41,249 nucleotides of DNA from contig UQAQ01000025.1 in the NCBI GenBank assembly GCA_900539115.1, forward strand, positions 1-41,249. Direction: 5' to 3'. The DNA comes from an uncultured Roseburia sp. Lineage in GTDB: Bacteria; Bacillota; Clostridia; Lachnospirales; Lachnospiraceae. The translations under genes and the position numbers were made by a program. The notes below the pieces were generated by a model. That model saw only the letters and a program-made list of their open reading frames with translations. It searched no databases and was not told the DNA's origin. Positions 25,451-34,199 of the stretch are shown in pieces. Position 1 is the first letter of the stretch. Each line of letters begins with the position of its first letter.

Positions 25451-26170
25451 TTATCCCAAAAGTCCGTATTTGTTATACAGTGACGTTCCGGAATTCAATG
25501 TCAGCTGATTGGATGCCAGCTGGTAAAATCCATTTGCTTTCGTCGATAACCGGGAAGCATATCCGGATGCTCCACTGAGGAAGTTCTTGATATCGCTTGT
25601 CGAAGCTTCTTTGAACTTCTTTTCATCGATGGTAAGGGTCTGATCGTCTTCAATCGTAATGCCGATCTTATTCCACTGCGCCTCGTGGGCTTTTGTATCA
25701 TTTACCATCCATGTCCGGCTCTGTGAAATGCTCACAAGGTCACTCTTTCCGGTCTGTTTCACCAGAGTATTGTAAGTATTTACCAAATCCTTCACTTTAC
25801 TGTAAACGGCATCGCCGGATGCCTTATCATAATCTATCGCTGTCACGGCATCTGCTGCTTTTTTCATCTGATCTGCTTCACTTTTGATGTTTGACAATGC
25901 TTCATCGCTTGTCGAAGTCTTCAATTTACTGATCTTATCAATGATCGTATTCAAATAATCTTCGGATGAACTGTTCTTACCGGAACTGCTCGTCTTATCT
26001 GTCGAAGATGTCTGCTTTGCATAATACGATTTCAGCATCTTTGTGTAGACGCCGCTCCGCATCAGACTAAGATCTCCAAAATTGGAAGCAGATAAAAAAC
26101 TGCCCGCGGAAATACTTGACTTCGAACCAAATAATGTATTTGCTATCATCGAATTCATACTAACATTCAT
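25451..26170 (-). CDS. orphan FliD C-terminal-like protein, unknown function
   Basis: 239 aa without a signal peptide or membrane segment; Ser/Thr/Lys rich. The stretch KDLVNTYNTLVKQTG (about 124-138) and later WNKIGITIEDDQTLTIDEKKFKEA (about 166-190) match the pattern in the flagellar cap protein FliD C-terminal domain (yN.l followed by GI.i..dgtL.lDe.kf..a). A FliD is normally over 450 aa and sits in flagellar gene clusters; no other flagellar gene is here. The N-terminus (MNVSMNSMIANTLFGSKSS) is unlike FliD. It could be a reduced export-linked protein or a distant filament-related factor. ATG at 26170 has AAAGGAG upstream. Confidence 0.65.
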   Translation of the reverse strand: MNVSMNSMIANTLFGSKSSISAGSFLSASNFGDLSLMRSGVYTKMLKSYYAKQTSSTDKTSSSGKNSSSEDYLNTIIDKISKLKTSTSDEALSNIKSEADQMKKAADAVTAIDYDKASGDAVYSKVKDLVNTYNTLVKQTGKSDLVSISQSRTWMVNDTKAHEAQWNKIGITIEDDQTLTIDEKKFKEASTSDIKNFLSGASGYASRLSTKANGFYQLASNQLTLNSGTSLYNKYGLLG

Positions 26171-26226
26171 ACCGATCGACTCCTTTCGATTGCATACATC
26201 GTTCCTTCTATACCTATTATCGTCTA

Positions 26227-27714
26227 TTATAACAGATATGTAAAGTCTTTTCCATATATTTTTTTCATTCCGTGAACAATGGCTTCCCGTTCACTGTAAT
26301 GATGCTTCACTCCGTTGATTTCCTGGTATTCCTCGTGGCCTTTTCCAAGAAGCACGATCATATCGCCTTTTTCGGCATGTTCCAGGGCATACGCCACGGC
26401 TTCTTCACGATCCGGGATCACGACATAATTGCCATCGCTTTTTGCCATTCCGACTTTGATATCTTCGATAATATCCATCACATCTTCGCGGCGCGGATTA
26501 TCGCTCGTAATAACGGCAAGTTCACACATTTTTCCGATGACTTCGCCCATCTCGTAGCGGCGTACTTTGCTTCGGTTTCCACCGCATCCAAACACAGCGA
26601 TAATACGGTTTGGTTTGTATTCTCTAAGTGTAGAAAGCACACTTTCCGAACTTACCCCATTGTGGGCAAAATCGATCAATACCGAAAATTCATCCGATAC
26701 CGGCATCGCCTCTACACGGCCGCGCACTTTGACATGCTCAAGGGCATGCAGAATCACTTCTTTCGGCATGTTCATTGCCACTCCCGTGCAAGCAGCACAC
26801 AGCGCATTGTAAATGTTAAAACGGCCCGGAAGTCCGACTATGACATCACCTTCCAGAAGTCCTGACGCATGGAATTTCATAGACAGATCTCCGCCCTGCG
26901 TCACGTGTTCAATATCATTTCCTTTGACATCCGCCTCTTTCTCGACGCCAAAGGTAAGAAGTTTACATGTTGCATTTTTAATAATATCTTCATAATGCGG
27001 ATCATCTTTATTGATAATTCCGACTTTGCAATGTTCAAACAATTTTGCCTTACAGGAAAGATATTCTGCGAAATCTTTGTGCTCGCCCGGTCCGATGTGG
27101 TCGGGAGAAATATTGGTAAATACGCCGTAATCAAATTCAATACCGGCGACACGGTCCATCTTGATTCCCTGCGAAGAAACTTCCATTACCATGTATTCAC
27201 AGCCATTTTCTACCATCATGGCAAACAACTTCTGGAGTTCATAGGATTCCGGTGTCGTGTTCTCCGTCACAATTGCTTTTCCCTTCATAAAAGCACCAAT
27301 TGTTCCGATAATTCCGACCGTTTTTCCGGATTTTTCAATGATATCACGAACCATCGTTTCCGTCGTCGATTTTCCTTTGGTTCCGGTAATTCCGACCGTG
27401 ATCATTTTCTTCGCCGGATAGCCGAAATACGCTGCGGACATCAAACTCAATGCTACTCTTCCATTTTTCACCAAAACGACAGTGACATCTTTATCTGCCA
27501 CTTCCACACGTTTTTCCACAACGACAACACCTGCTCCCTGCGCAACCGCGCTGTCGATAAATTTGTGTCCATCCACAACCGTACCTTCAATGGCAACAAA
27601 CATCACATCTTTTTTCACTTTTCGTGAATCGTACGCAATATCTGCCACCTCTTTGTCAAGTGACCCTTGAAGCACTTCGTAATTTACCTCTGCAAGAACC
27701 TGTTCCAGTTTCAT
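26227..27714 (-). CDS. murE: UDP-MurNAc-tripeptide synthetase, meso-DAP adding
   Basis: 495 aa Mur ligase. ATP-binding loop GTKGKST (111-117), central domain with ENTTPES and EVSSQG, and C-terminal DNPR motif (405-408), which recognises meso-diaminopimelate rather than lysine. It adds the third residue to the peptidoglycan stem peptide. The ATG at 27714 follows AGGAGG by 6 bases; an upstream codon at 27735 is unsupported. It is not in the main dcw cluster but in a chain between the esterase and the FliD-like gene, so it may be one of two copies or simply relocated. Confidence 0.94.
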   Translation of the reverse strand: MKLEQVLAEVNYEVLQGSLDKEVADIAYDSRKVKKDVMFVAIEGTVVDGHKFIDSAVAQGAGVVVVEKRVEVADKDVTVVLVKNGRVALSLMSAAYFGYPAKKMITVGITGTKGKSTTETMVRDIIEKSGKTVGIIGTIGAFMKGKAIVTENTTPESYELQKLFAMMVENGCEYMVMEVSSQGIKMDRVAGIEFDYGVFTNISPDHIGPGEHKDFAEYLSCKAKLFEHCKVGIINKDDPHYEDIIKNATCKLLTFGVEKEADVKGNDIEHVTQGGDLSMKFHASGLLEGDVIVGLPGRFNIYNALCAACTGVAMNMPKEVILHALEHVKVRGRVEAMPVSDEFSVLIDFAHNGVSSESVLSTLREYKPNRIIAVFGCGGNRSKVRRYEMGEVIGKMCELAVITSDNPRREDVMDIIEDIKVGMAKSDGNYVVIPDREEAVAYALEHAEKGDMIVLLGKGHEEYQEINGVKHHYSEREAIVHGMKKIYGKDFTYLL

Positions 27715-27756
27715 AATCTGCCTCCTGTCTGGCACGCCCGTGCCGCTCTGACTGCC

Positions 27757-29550
27757 TTATGCGAAAAACCGATTGTTCAATATACGGTCTTTTAAGAATT
27801 TATATGCCCGCTTTGACAATTTTCTCCGCATCTGGCGTTTCACTTTTACCCGATTGATATGTTTATTCGTCATTTTCGCCTGTGCTTTCTTACACGTAGC
27901 AGAAAATGTCATAATCCGTTCTGCGTGCTTATCCCGGCTCCACTTCTTCCAAAGCGGCTGCTTTACAAAATCCGCTTCGGTCGTGTTTGGATTACCGGTA
28001 TACAAAAAGCGTTTCATATACCCACGCATCACCTGTGACAGCTGTTCTCTTCCCGGTTTGTTTTTCTTATTATAAATGGAATCGCTTGTGTCCTTTTCCC
28101 CTCGTTTGTAACGGTTCAGCAAAAAGTCCACATCCATTCCATGGATTGCTCCGACATATCTGGCATAATTTTCAGACGTTACGCCGGCACTCTCGCCCCA
28201 TTGGAAACGGTATGTGTAAATGTCAGAATGATACGGATCAATCGCTATTTTAGATGCCAGTTTTTCCAGATAGAAGGAACTCTGCAGTTCACTTCCATAA
28301 GTTTTGGCAATTTTTAACAATCTGTAAAACTGTTTCCGATTGCGGAACGTCTTCGGCCGCTTTGTCAATATGCGCTGCATGCTTTTATATGACATGTTGG
28401 CAAATTCGGAACGATTTGTCGCGATGATCATCGGAACACGATGATATCCGCCGTACTCCAGACAGTCAAATCCATCTTTTGGTATGACCGTTCCGTCACG
28501 GAAACATTGTGGGAAATTCGTTAGACGAAGTCCGGAACTTCCTGCCATCTTCTTAATCTCTTTATCGCTGAGCGAATACAATAGTTTTTTCTTCTTTTTT
28601 GCAGACATCCGTTTTACATAGCGGAGTGCTCGTTTTTTCTTTGAAAAACGTCCACGGCGAACGAGAATTTTTGCCAGTTTTTCATCGGTCCATTTTCTTC
28701 CTTCCCGCTTACTGCAGGTCGTCATTCCGCCGCTGAAACTCACTACCTTATGAAATAATCCCGTCATGATCGGGGATATCATTGCATTCAAACTGTCTCT
28801 GGCACCTGCCGAAAATCCGGAAAGTGTCACATTTCCGGCGTCTCCGCCAAAGAAGCCGATGTTGTCACGCACCCATTCGAGTGCCAGTTTGATATCCAAC
28901 ATCGCGAAATTTCCGCTGTCTGTATATTTATTTCCGGTCTTCAAAGCCTCGGACTGAAGCCAGCCAAATGCTCCTTGTCGAAACTCTACCGAAACAACGA
29001 TCACGTCCGTTTCGTCTACAAATGTAGAGAAATTCATATTCGGCGTTCCCCCGACGTTTCCACCGCCGTGCAGAAATACCATGACCGGAACTGCCTTGGA
29101 AAGTTTTTTCGGACGATACACATTCAAAAACAGGGCATCGTCTCCCTTTGCCTTTCTGGCTTTTGTGCATTTTTTCACGCCCTGCCAGGACGAAACTGCC
29201 GTCGGTGCGCTCCAGCGTTTTGCCGTTCCATACGGGATTCCCATATAACGAAATGCTTTTTTTCCATGCACTCCGACAATCTCTCCTGCCTTCAATTTTA
29301 CATATTTTGAATTTTCAAGGTTGACCGCAGGCGTAGGCGTCGGTGTCGCTGTCAAACTGCTTCCGGTTACTGCGGACGGGCTTACTGCCGCACCGCTCAC
29401 AGCTCCTCCGCTGACACCTGCCCCGCTGACTGCCTGTGCTTTCCTGTCAGAATTTTCTCCGGCTGCTTTCGGATGACCTGTCATTCCCCATACAAATATA
29501 GCTGCCAGTAACATCATCACCCCAGACCATGCAAAAATTCTTTTATTCAT
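27757..29550 (-). CDS. secreted type-B carboxylesterase
   Basis: 597 aa alpha/beta hydrolase. Residues 1-25 are a signal peptide or membrane anchor. Residues 38-75 are a low-complexity linker of AVSG-like units followed by TPTPTP. The esterase domain shows the oxyanion-hole HGGG (161-164), nucleophile elbow GFSAG (Ser247) and the likely catalytic His in AIHGMDVDF. The C-terminus is strongly basic (Lys/Arg rich), suggesting contact with anionic wall polymers. It likely hydrolyses carboxylic esters outside the membrane; the substrate is unknown (acetylated or feruloylated glycans are possible). It lies between a HAD phosphatase and murE. Confidence 0.88.
   Translation of the reverse strand: MNKRIFAWSGVMMLLAAIFVWGMTGHPKAAGENSDRKAQAVSGAGVSGGAVSGAAVSPSAVTGSSLTATPTPTPAVNLENSKYVKLKAGEIVGVHGKKAFRYMGIPYGTAKRWSAPTAVSSWQGVKKCTKARKAKGDDALFLNVYRPKKLSKAVPVMVFLHGGGNVGGTPNMNFSTFVDETDVIVVSVEFRQGAFGWLQSEALKTGNKYTDSGNFAMLDIKLALEWVRDNIGFFGGDAGNVTLSGFSAGARDSLNAMISPIMTGLFHKVVSFSGGMTTCSKREGRKWTDEKLAKILVRRGRFSKKKRALRYVKRMSAKKKKKLLYSLSDKEIKKMAGSSGLRLTNFPQCFRDGTVIPKDGFDCLEYGGYHRVPMIIATNRSEFANMSYKSMQRILTKRPKTFRNRKQFYRLLKIAKTYGSELQSSFYLEKLASKIAIDPYHSDIYTYRFQWGESAGVTSENYARYVGAIHGMDVDFLLNRYKRGEKDTSDSIYNKKNKPGREQLSQVMRGYMKRFLYTGNPNTTEADFVKQPLWKKWSRDKHAERIMTFSATCKKAQAKMTNKHINRVKVKRQMRRKLSKRAYKFLKDRILNNRFFA
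29363..29440 (-). repeat. in-frame AVSG-type short repeats in the esterase linker
   Basis: The coding DNA encodes SGAGVSGGAVSGAAVS and similar four-residue units before a TPTPTP stretch. Such Ala-Val-Ser-Gly spacers act as flexible linkers in exported Lachnospiraceae proteins, and repeat number may vary by slippage. Confidence 0.55.
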
Positions 29551-29595
29551 CGTATCTTTTCCTCATTCATTTTTTATCAAAACAATTTCCGTTTT

Positions 29596-30384
29596 TTAAT
29601 CCAATAATCCAAGTTTTTCAATCGCATGTGCGATTCCATCTTTCATCACACCATCCGTCACCAATGTCACCTTATCAAATAAAATAGGATTTCCGCTTCC
29701 CATCGCAACGGACGTATTGACGCAGGCAAGCATCGAAACATCATTTGCGCTGTCGCCAAAACCAATCGTATCTTCCTTGTCGATCAAAAGCATTTCACAC
29801 ACTTTTTCAATGCCTGTCGCTTTGGAAATTCCTTTCGGAACCACCTCGTAAAACGTCGGGTCGCGTTCGATAAAATCAAACTGCGTCTCGTATTTTTTGC
29901 GAAAAGCTGCCATATCCGACGACTCATCAAACCACAATGCCATCTTATCAAAAGAAAATTCTTCATCCCAGTAACACTGCGTACGCGCGGTAAAACTTCC
30001 GTTTTCTGTAAATATGGAAACTACTTTCGGCATCCAGTAATCGCGGCGGAATGCCGAACAGTCCTTTCCTTCCAGCACGCCGTCAATATGATATTTTTCC
30101 AGATCTTTTATGATCTCTTTTTGCAGTTCCATCGGCAGTGTATGATGATACACTTCTTTGCCTTCCATCTCAATATAGGTTCCACAGCCCCCGATCAATC
30201 CATCAAATCCCAGTTCCACGACATTTTGTGGAATGATCGCCAGACAGCGCCCCGAGCAGATAAAAAGCAGATGCCCCTTCTCTTTCGCCGCAGCCAGTGC
30301 CTTTTTCGCACTTTCCGGCACTACATCCGTTTCTTCGTCTATCAAGGTCCCATCAATGTCAAAAAATAAGATTTTCTGTTTCAT
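29596..30384 (-). CDS. Cof-type HAD-superfamily phosphatase
   Basis: 262 aa. DIDGTL near the N-terminus contains the nucleophile Asp9 and Asp11, and GFGDSANDVSMLACV near residue 210 supplies the metal-binding aspartates; between them is the C2B cap typical of the Cof/YkrA group. These enzymes dephosphorylate sugar phosphates or cofactors such as FMN and PLP with broad specificity. It begins 6 bp after the citrate synthase stop codon, so it is co-transcribed. The substrate cannot be predicted. Confidence 0.88.
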   Translation of the reverse strand: MKQKILFFDIDGTLIDEETDVVPESAKKALAAAKEKGHLLFICSGRCLAIIPQNVVELGFDGLIGGCGTYIEMEGKEVYHHTLPMELQKEIIKDLEKYHIDGVLEGKDCSAFRRDYWMPKVVSIFTENGSFTARTQCYWDEEFSFDKMALWFDESSDMAAFRKKYETQFDFIERDPTFYEVVPKGISKATGIEKVCEMLLIDKEDTIGFGDSANDVSMLACVNTSVAMGSGNPILFDKVTLVTDGVMKDGIAHAIEKLGLLD

Positions 30385-30390
30385 CGTCTG

Positions 30391-31770
30391 TTAGTTCCTT
30401 TCTTCTATATCCTGATATTCTTTGTGCTTTCCGACAAATTTATACGCAGGACGAATGATCTTTCCATCGTTGACACGTTCTTCCAATCGATGCGCGCACC
30501 AGCCGGAAATACGTGAAATAGCAAAAATCGGTGTGAACAATTCTCTCGGAATTCCAAGCATAGTATATACAAATCCACTGTAAAAGTCAACATTGGCGCA
30601 GACCGGTTTGTAAAGATGACGTTTCTTCATCAAAAGTCTGGCTGCCACTTTTTCTACCGTCTCATATAATTTAAACTCATCACGAAGTCCTTTGACCTCG
30701 GAAAGTTTTTTCGCATATTTTTTAAGCACGACCTCTCGCGGATCGGATTCGGTGTATACCGCATGTCCCATTCCATAGATCAATCCGCTGCCATCAAATG
30801 CTTTTTTATCAAGAATCTTTGCCAGATACTCGGTAATCGCCGCCTTATCTTTCCAGTCCGGACAATGCTCTTTGATATCATCGAACATCTGCAGCACTTT
30901 CAGATTGGCTCCTCCGTGGCGAGGTCCCTTCAATGAACCGATCGATGCGGAGATTGCCGAATACGTATCGGTTCCGGAAGATGTCACGACATGATTCGTA
31001 AAGGTCGAGTTGTTACCACCGCCGTGCTCGGCATGAAGTACCAGTGCCACATCAAGAACTTTCGCCTCTAACGGTGTAAATTTTCCATCCGGACGGATCA
31101 TCTGCAGAATATTTTCTGCTGTCGACATCGACTTGTCCGGCGTACGGATCACAAGGGCATCATCAAATTTAAAATGCCGGTAGGAATGATACGCATAAAC
31201 AGAAATAATTGGCAATTTGCTAATAAGCTGCAATGACTGGCGCAATACATTTGGCACGGAAATATCATCCGGGTTTTCGTCATACGAATACAAGGTCAGC
31301 ACACTTTTCTGCAAGGCATTCATCAGGTTTTCACTCGGTGCCTTCATAATGACATCGCGGACAAAATGAGCGGACAATTCCTGAAGACTTGATAATATAT
31401 TTTTAAAGCTCTCAAACTGCTCCGGCGTCGGCAGTTCCCCAAAAAGGAGCAGATAGGTTGTCTCTTCAAACGCATATCGTTTATTCTGGTAACTTTTTAT
31501 AAGATCTTCCACATCATATCCCTGATAGTAAAGTTTTCCCGGACCCGGAACTTTATTGCCGTCCTCGTCGTACTGATACGAAACGACATCCGCGATCTCG
31601 GTCAGTCCGGTCAATACCCCTTTTCCATTGGAATCACGAAGTCCACGTTTGACGTCGTATTCCTCATATAAATGCTGACTGATCTTACCGGATAACATAC
31701 AATAATTTACAAGATCATCAAATTGTGTATCTAAGTCCCCGTCTAACTGCATCATTGATTTATTGTCCAT
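30391..31770 (-). CDS. citrate synthase
   Basis: 459 aa. Condenses oxaloacetate and acetyl-CoA to citrate. Catalytic residues by motif: His249 in HAEHGGGNNS, His336 in YGMGHAVYTESDPR and Asp395 in VDFYSGF. It has an N-terminal extension of about 50 residues compared with the shortest bacterial forms. ATG at 31770 follows AGGAGG by 8 bases; upstream codons to 31875 lie within the promoter and leader hairpin. No aconitase or isocitrate dehydrogenase gene is adjacent, so it is probably a biosynthetic branch for 2-oxoglutarate. A 2-methylcitrate synthase role cannot be excluded from sequence alone. Confidence 0.92.
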   Translation of the reverse strand: MDNKSMMQLDGDLDTQFDDLVNYCMLSGKISQHLYEEYDVKRGLRDSNGKGVLTGLTEIADVVSYQYDEDGNKVPGPGKLYYQGYDVEDLIKSYQNKRYAFEETTYLLLFGELPTPEQFESFKNILSSLQELSAHFVRDVIMKAPSENLMNALQKSVLTLYSYDENPDDISVPNVLRQSLQLISKLPIISVYAYHSYRHFKFDDALVIRTPDKSMSTAENILQMIRPDGKFTPLEAKVLDVALVLHAEHGGGNNSTFTNHVVTSSGTDTYSAISASIGSLKGPRHGGANLKVLQMFDDIKEHCPDWKDKAAITEYLAKILDKKAFDGSGLIYGMGHAVYTESDPREVVLKKYAKKLSEVKGLRDEFKLYETVEKVAARLLMKKRHLYKPVCANVDFYSGFVYTMLGIPRELFTPIFAISRISGWCAHRLEERVNDGKIIRPAYKFVGKHKEYQDIEERN

Positions 31771-31823
31771 AATCTGCGCCTCCTTTTGGTATCTTTTATT
31801 CTTTCGCCATCCTAAGACGTGTA

Positions 31824-31862
31824 AAAGCGTACAAGCCACTTGAAAATGCGACCGTACGCTTT
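31824..31862 (-). other. 5' stem-loop at the start of the citrate synthase transcript
   Basis: AAAGCGTAC pairs perfectly with GTACGCTTT over a 21 nt loop, positioned from about +1 of the predicted transcript. There is a modest CTTTTAC after it. It could protect the mRNA 5' end, act as an operator-like palindrome, or weakly terminate phoU read-through. Confidence 0.45.
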
Positions 31863-31865
31863 CAT

Positions 31866-31894
31866 ATGATAACATATTTATGAGGAAATTGCAA
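31866..31894 (-). promoter_or_regulatory. promoter of the citrate synthase operon
   Basis: TTGCAA (31889-31894) and TATCAT (31866-31871) with a 17 bp spacer on the minus strand, starting 8 bp after the phoU stop codon. Confidence 0.7.
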
Positions 31895-31901
31895 ACTACA
31901 A

Positions 31902-32564
31902 CTACTCATTTCCTTTTTCATGCTTTCCACGGATCGAATATACCACCCAGTCGGCAATATTTGTTGCATGATCTCCGATCCTCTCAAGATATTTGGCGAT
32001 CATCAGGATATCTGTCGCCTTCTCACCCACTTCGGTATTTTTGTTAATGAGATTGATAATCTGCATCTTGATGCTGTCGAAGCAGTCATCCACCTGATCG
32101 TCCATGTAAATAACTTTCGTTGCCAGTTCATCGTCTTTATTTACGAATGCACCGATGCTCTTTTCTACCATCTGCATCGTGATCGCTGACATTTCCTGAA
32201 TCGGAGCAAGGTCAATTGTTCCACCCACTTCCGCCATAGATACTGTGATCTCGGCGATGTCTGCTGCCTGATCTCCAATTCTTTCCATATCCGTAATCAT
32301 TTTAAGTGCGGAACTGATCAAACGAAGATCGCGCGCTACCGGCTGCTGCTGAAGCAAAAGCTTCATGCAGATACTTTCGATATCGCGTTCTTTGTGATCG
32401 ATCTCAAGATCGAAAGCGATCGTCTCTTTCGCCGTCTTCAGATTTTTGTTTAAAAGCGCATCTACCGCCATCTCGATTGCGCGGCAGATTAGGCTTCCCA
32501 TCTCGATCATTTCATCATTTAACGTCTCTAACTGTCGGTCAAATCGGTTTCTCATATCATCCAA
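31902..32564 (-). CDS. phoU: phosphate-specific transport accessory protein PhoU
   Basis: 220 aa all-helical protein with two PhoU repeats; each has the metal-binding pattern seen in ERIGDQAADIAE (about 125-136) and ERIGDHATNIADW (about 191-203). It couples the Pst transporter to the phosphate-sensing kinase and silences the Pho regulon under phosphate plenty. It overlaps pstB by 8 bp and is the last gene of pstSCAB-phoU. The phoR/phoP genes are not in the window. Confidence 0.95.
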   Translation of the reverse strand: MDDMRNRFDRQLETLNDEMIEMGSLICRAIEMAVDALLNKNLKTAKETIAFDLEIDHKERDIESICMKLLLQQQPVARDLRLISSALKMITDMERIGDQAADIAEITVSMAEVGGTIDLAPIQEMSAITMQMVEKSIGAFVNKDDELATKVIYMDDQVDDCFDSIKMQIINLINKNTEVGEKATDILMIAKYLERIGDHATNIADWVVYSIRGKHEKGNE

Positions 32565-33306
32565 ACCTCCCTGTGATATAATCTTCTGTTCTTTGGTCTT
32601 TTGGCATGGAAAAAAGCTGCTCTGTCTTTCCGCTTTCTATGATCTCTCCTAAAAGGAAAAATACGGTGCGGTCTGAAATACGAGTCGCCTGCTGCATGTT
32701 ATGCGTTACCATGACAATCGTATATTTGTCTTTTAATTCAATCGCAAGATCCTCAATCTTTGACGTAGAAATCGGATCCAGCGCCGATGTCGGCTCATCC
32801 ATCAAGATAACTTCCGGATCTACGGCAAGGGCTCTTGCGATGCAGAGACGCTGCTGCTGTCCGCCGGAAAGTCCCAGCGCACTCTTTTTCAAGCGGTCTT
32901 TGAGTTCGTCCCAGATCGCCGCCTGACGAAGGGATGTCTCCACGATTTCATCCAGTTTCGCCTTGCTTCGGATTCCATGCGTACGCGGTCCATATGCGAT
33001 ATTATCATATACACTCATCGGAAATGGGTTCGGTTTCTGAAATACCATACCCACTCTTTTCCTCAGAACATTGATGTCCATATTTCCATATATATCTTCC
33101 TGATCCAGTCGCACATTTCCGGTGATCCGGCATCCCTCAACCAAGTCATTCATACGGTTTAAACATTTCAAAAATGTCGATTTTCCACATCCGCTCGGCC
33201 CGATAAATGCGGTAATTTCATGCTCTGGGATATCAAGTGCGATTTCTTTTAATGCATGAAAATCCTGATAATATAGATCAAGATGATCAATTTCAAATTT
33301 ATTCAT
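32557..33306 (-). CDS. pstB: phosphate ABC transporter ATPase
   Basis: 249 aa, full length. Walker A GPSGCGKST (36-44), signature LSGGQ (146-150), Walker B ILMDEP (167-172), and the D-loop SALDPIS. It powers high-affinity phosphate import. ATG at 33306 follows GGAGAG. 11 bp from pstA. Confidence 0.96.
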   Translation of the reverse strand: MNKFEIDHLDLYYQDFHALKEIALDIPEHEITAFIGPSGCGKSTFLKCLNRMNDLVEGCRITGNVRLDQEDIYGNMDINVLRKRVGMVFQKPNPFPMSVYDNIAYGPRTHGIRSKAKLDEIVETSLRQAAIWDELKDRLKKSALGLSGGQQQRLCIARALAVDPEVILMDEPTSALDPISTSKIEDLAIELKDKYTIVMVTHNMQQATRISDRTVFFLLGEIIESGKTEQLFSMPKDQRTEDYITGRFG

Positions 33307-33317
33307 TGTCTTCTCTC

Positions 33318-34199
33318 CTAATACTTATTTATTTTCTTTGCCACAAATGTGGATCCTAAGTTAATCAACATTACGATAACAAGTAATACTACAGCTGTAG
33401 CATACGCCTGATCCATATACAATCCTTCACTGGAAAGTGAATACATGTGAACCGCCAGTGTTCGTGTCGATGAAAATATATTTTTCGGCATCTCTGCTAC
33501 GGTTCCTGCAGTGTAGATCAACGCCGCGGTCTCTCCTACGATTCGTCCCATCGCCAGGATAATTCCAGAAGAAATTCCCGGTATCGCCGGTGGAAGAACG
33601 ATGCGGAATACGGTTCTTAATTTTCCTGCCCCAAGTCCAAAACTTCCTTCTCGAAAAGAATCCGGCACTGCCAAAAGCGCCTCTTCTGTCGTTCGCATAA
33701 TGACCGGCAGCACCATGATCGATAATGTCAAGGCTCCTGCTAACAACGACAATCCCATCTTACACGTTGTCACGAAAAACAACATACCAAACAATCCATA
33801 AACTATGGACGGGATTCCGGTCAATGTCTCTGCCGTAATACGAACCACTTCTACGATCTTATTGCCTTTTTTCGCGTATTCTACCATATAAATAGCCGCG
33901 CCGATTCCAAATGGAATCGCAATTACAAGGGCAAGTATCGTCATCCATATCGTGTTGATCAGTGCCGGCAGCATTGACGCATTTTCGGTCGTATAATGCC
34001 AGGCAAATAATTTTGGTGTCAGATTCGGAATTCCATTGATGAGGATATATCCGATCAAAAATCCCAGCGACACTACCGTAAATATTACGGAAATTGCGAT
34101 CAGCACAAAGAATACGAAGGAAACCGGATGCTTTATGCTGCTTTTCAATTTTTGCGAGGCGGATTGAATATTGATATTTTCTCCTGCTTTCTGCATCAT
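33318..34199 (-). CDS. pstA: phosphate ABC transporter permease PstA
   Basis: 293 aa with six membrane helices and the conserved permease loop (EGSFGLGAGKLRTVFRIVLPPAIPGI). It pairs with PstC in the membrane. Its ATG overlaps the pstC stop codon by 4 bp (translational coupling). Confidence 0.95.
   Translation of the reverse strand: MMQKAGENINIQSASQKLKSSIKHPVSFVFFVLIAISVIFTVVSLGFLIGYILINGIPNLTPKLFAWHYTTENASMLPALINTIWMTILALVIAIPFGIGAAIYMVEYAKKGNKIVEVVRITAETLTGIPSIVYGLFGMLFFVTTCKMGLSLLAGALTLSIMVLPVIMRTTEEALLAVPDSFREGSFGLGAGKLRTVFRIVLPPAIPGISSGIILAMGRIVGETAALIYTAGTVAEMPKNIFSSTRTLAVHMYSLSSEGLYMDQAYATAVVLLVIVMLINLGSTFVAKKINKY

Noticed and set aside
25451..26170. Complete flagellar cap gene fliD
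   Set aside because: Less than half the usual length, no FliD N-terminal domain and no flagellar neighbours; only a C-terminal-like pattern is present.
26869..27627. Plus-strand frame of 252 codons opposite murE
   Set aside because: Antisense to murE, rich in Phe/His/Arg typical of shadow frames, no start signal.
29363..29440. CRISPR-like or tandem DNA repeat array
   Set aside because: The repetition is short, in frame and encodes a Ala-Val-Ser-Gly linker of the esterase; there are no spacers or conserved repeats.
31824..31862. Rho-independent terminator of the pst operon
   Set aside because: The 21 nt loop is large and the T-run (CTTTTAC) is too weak; its location at +1 of the citrate synthase promoter fits a leader structure better.
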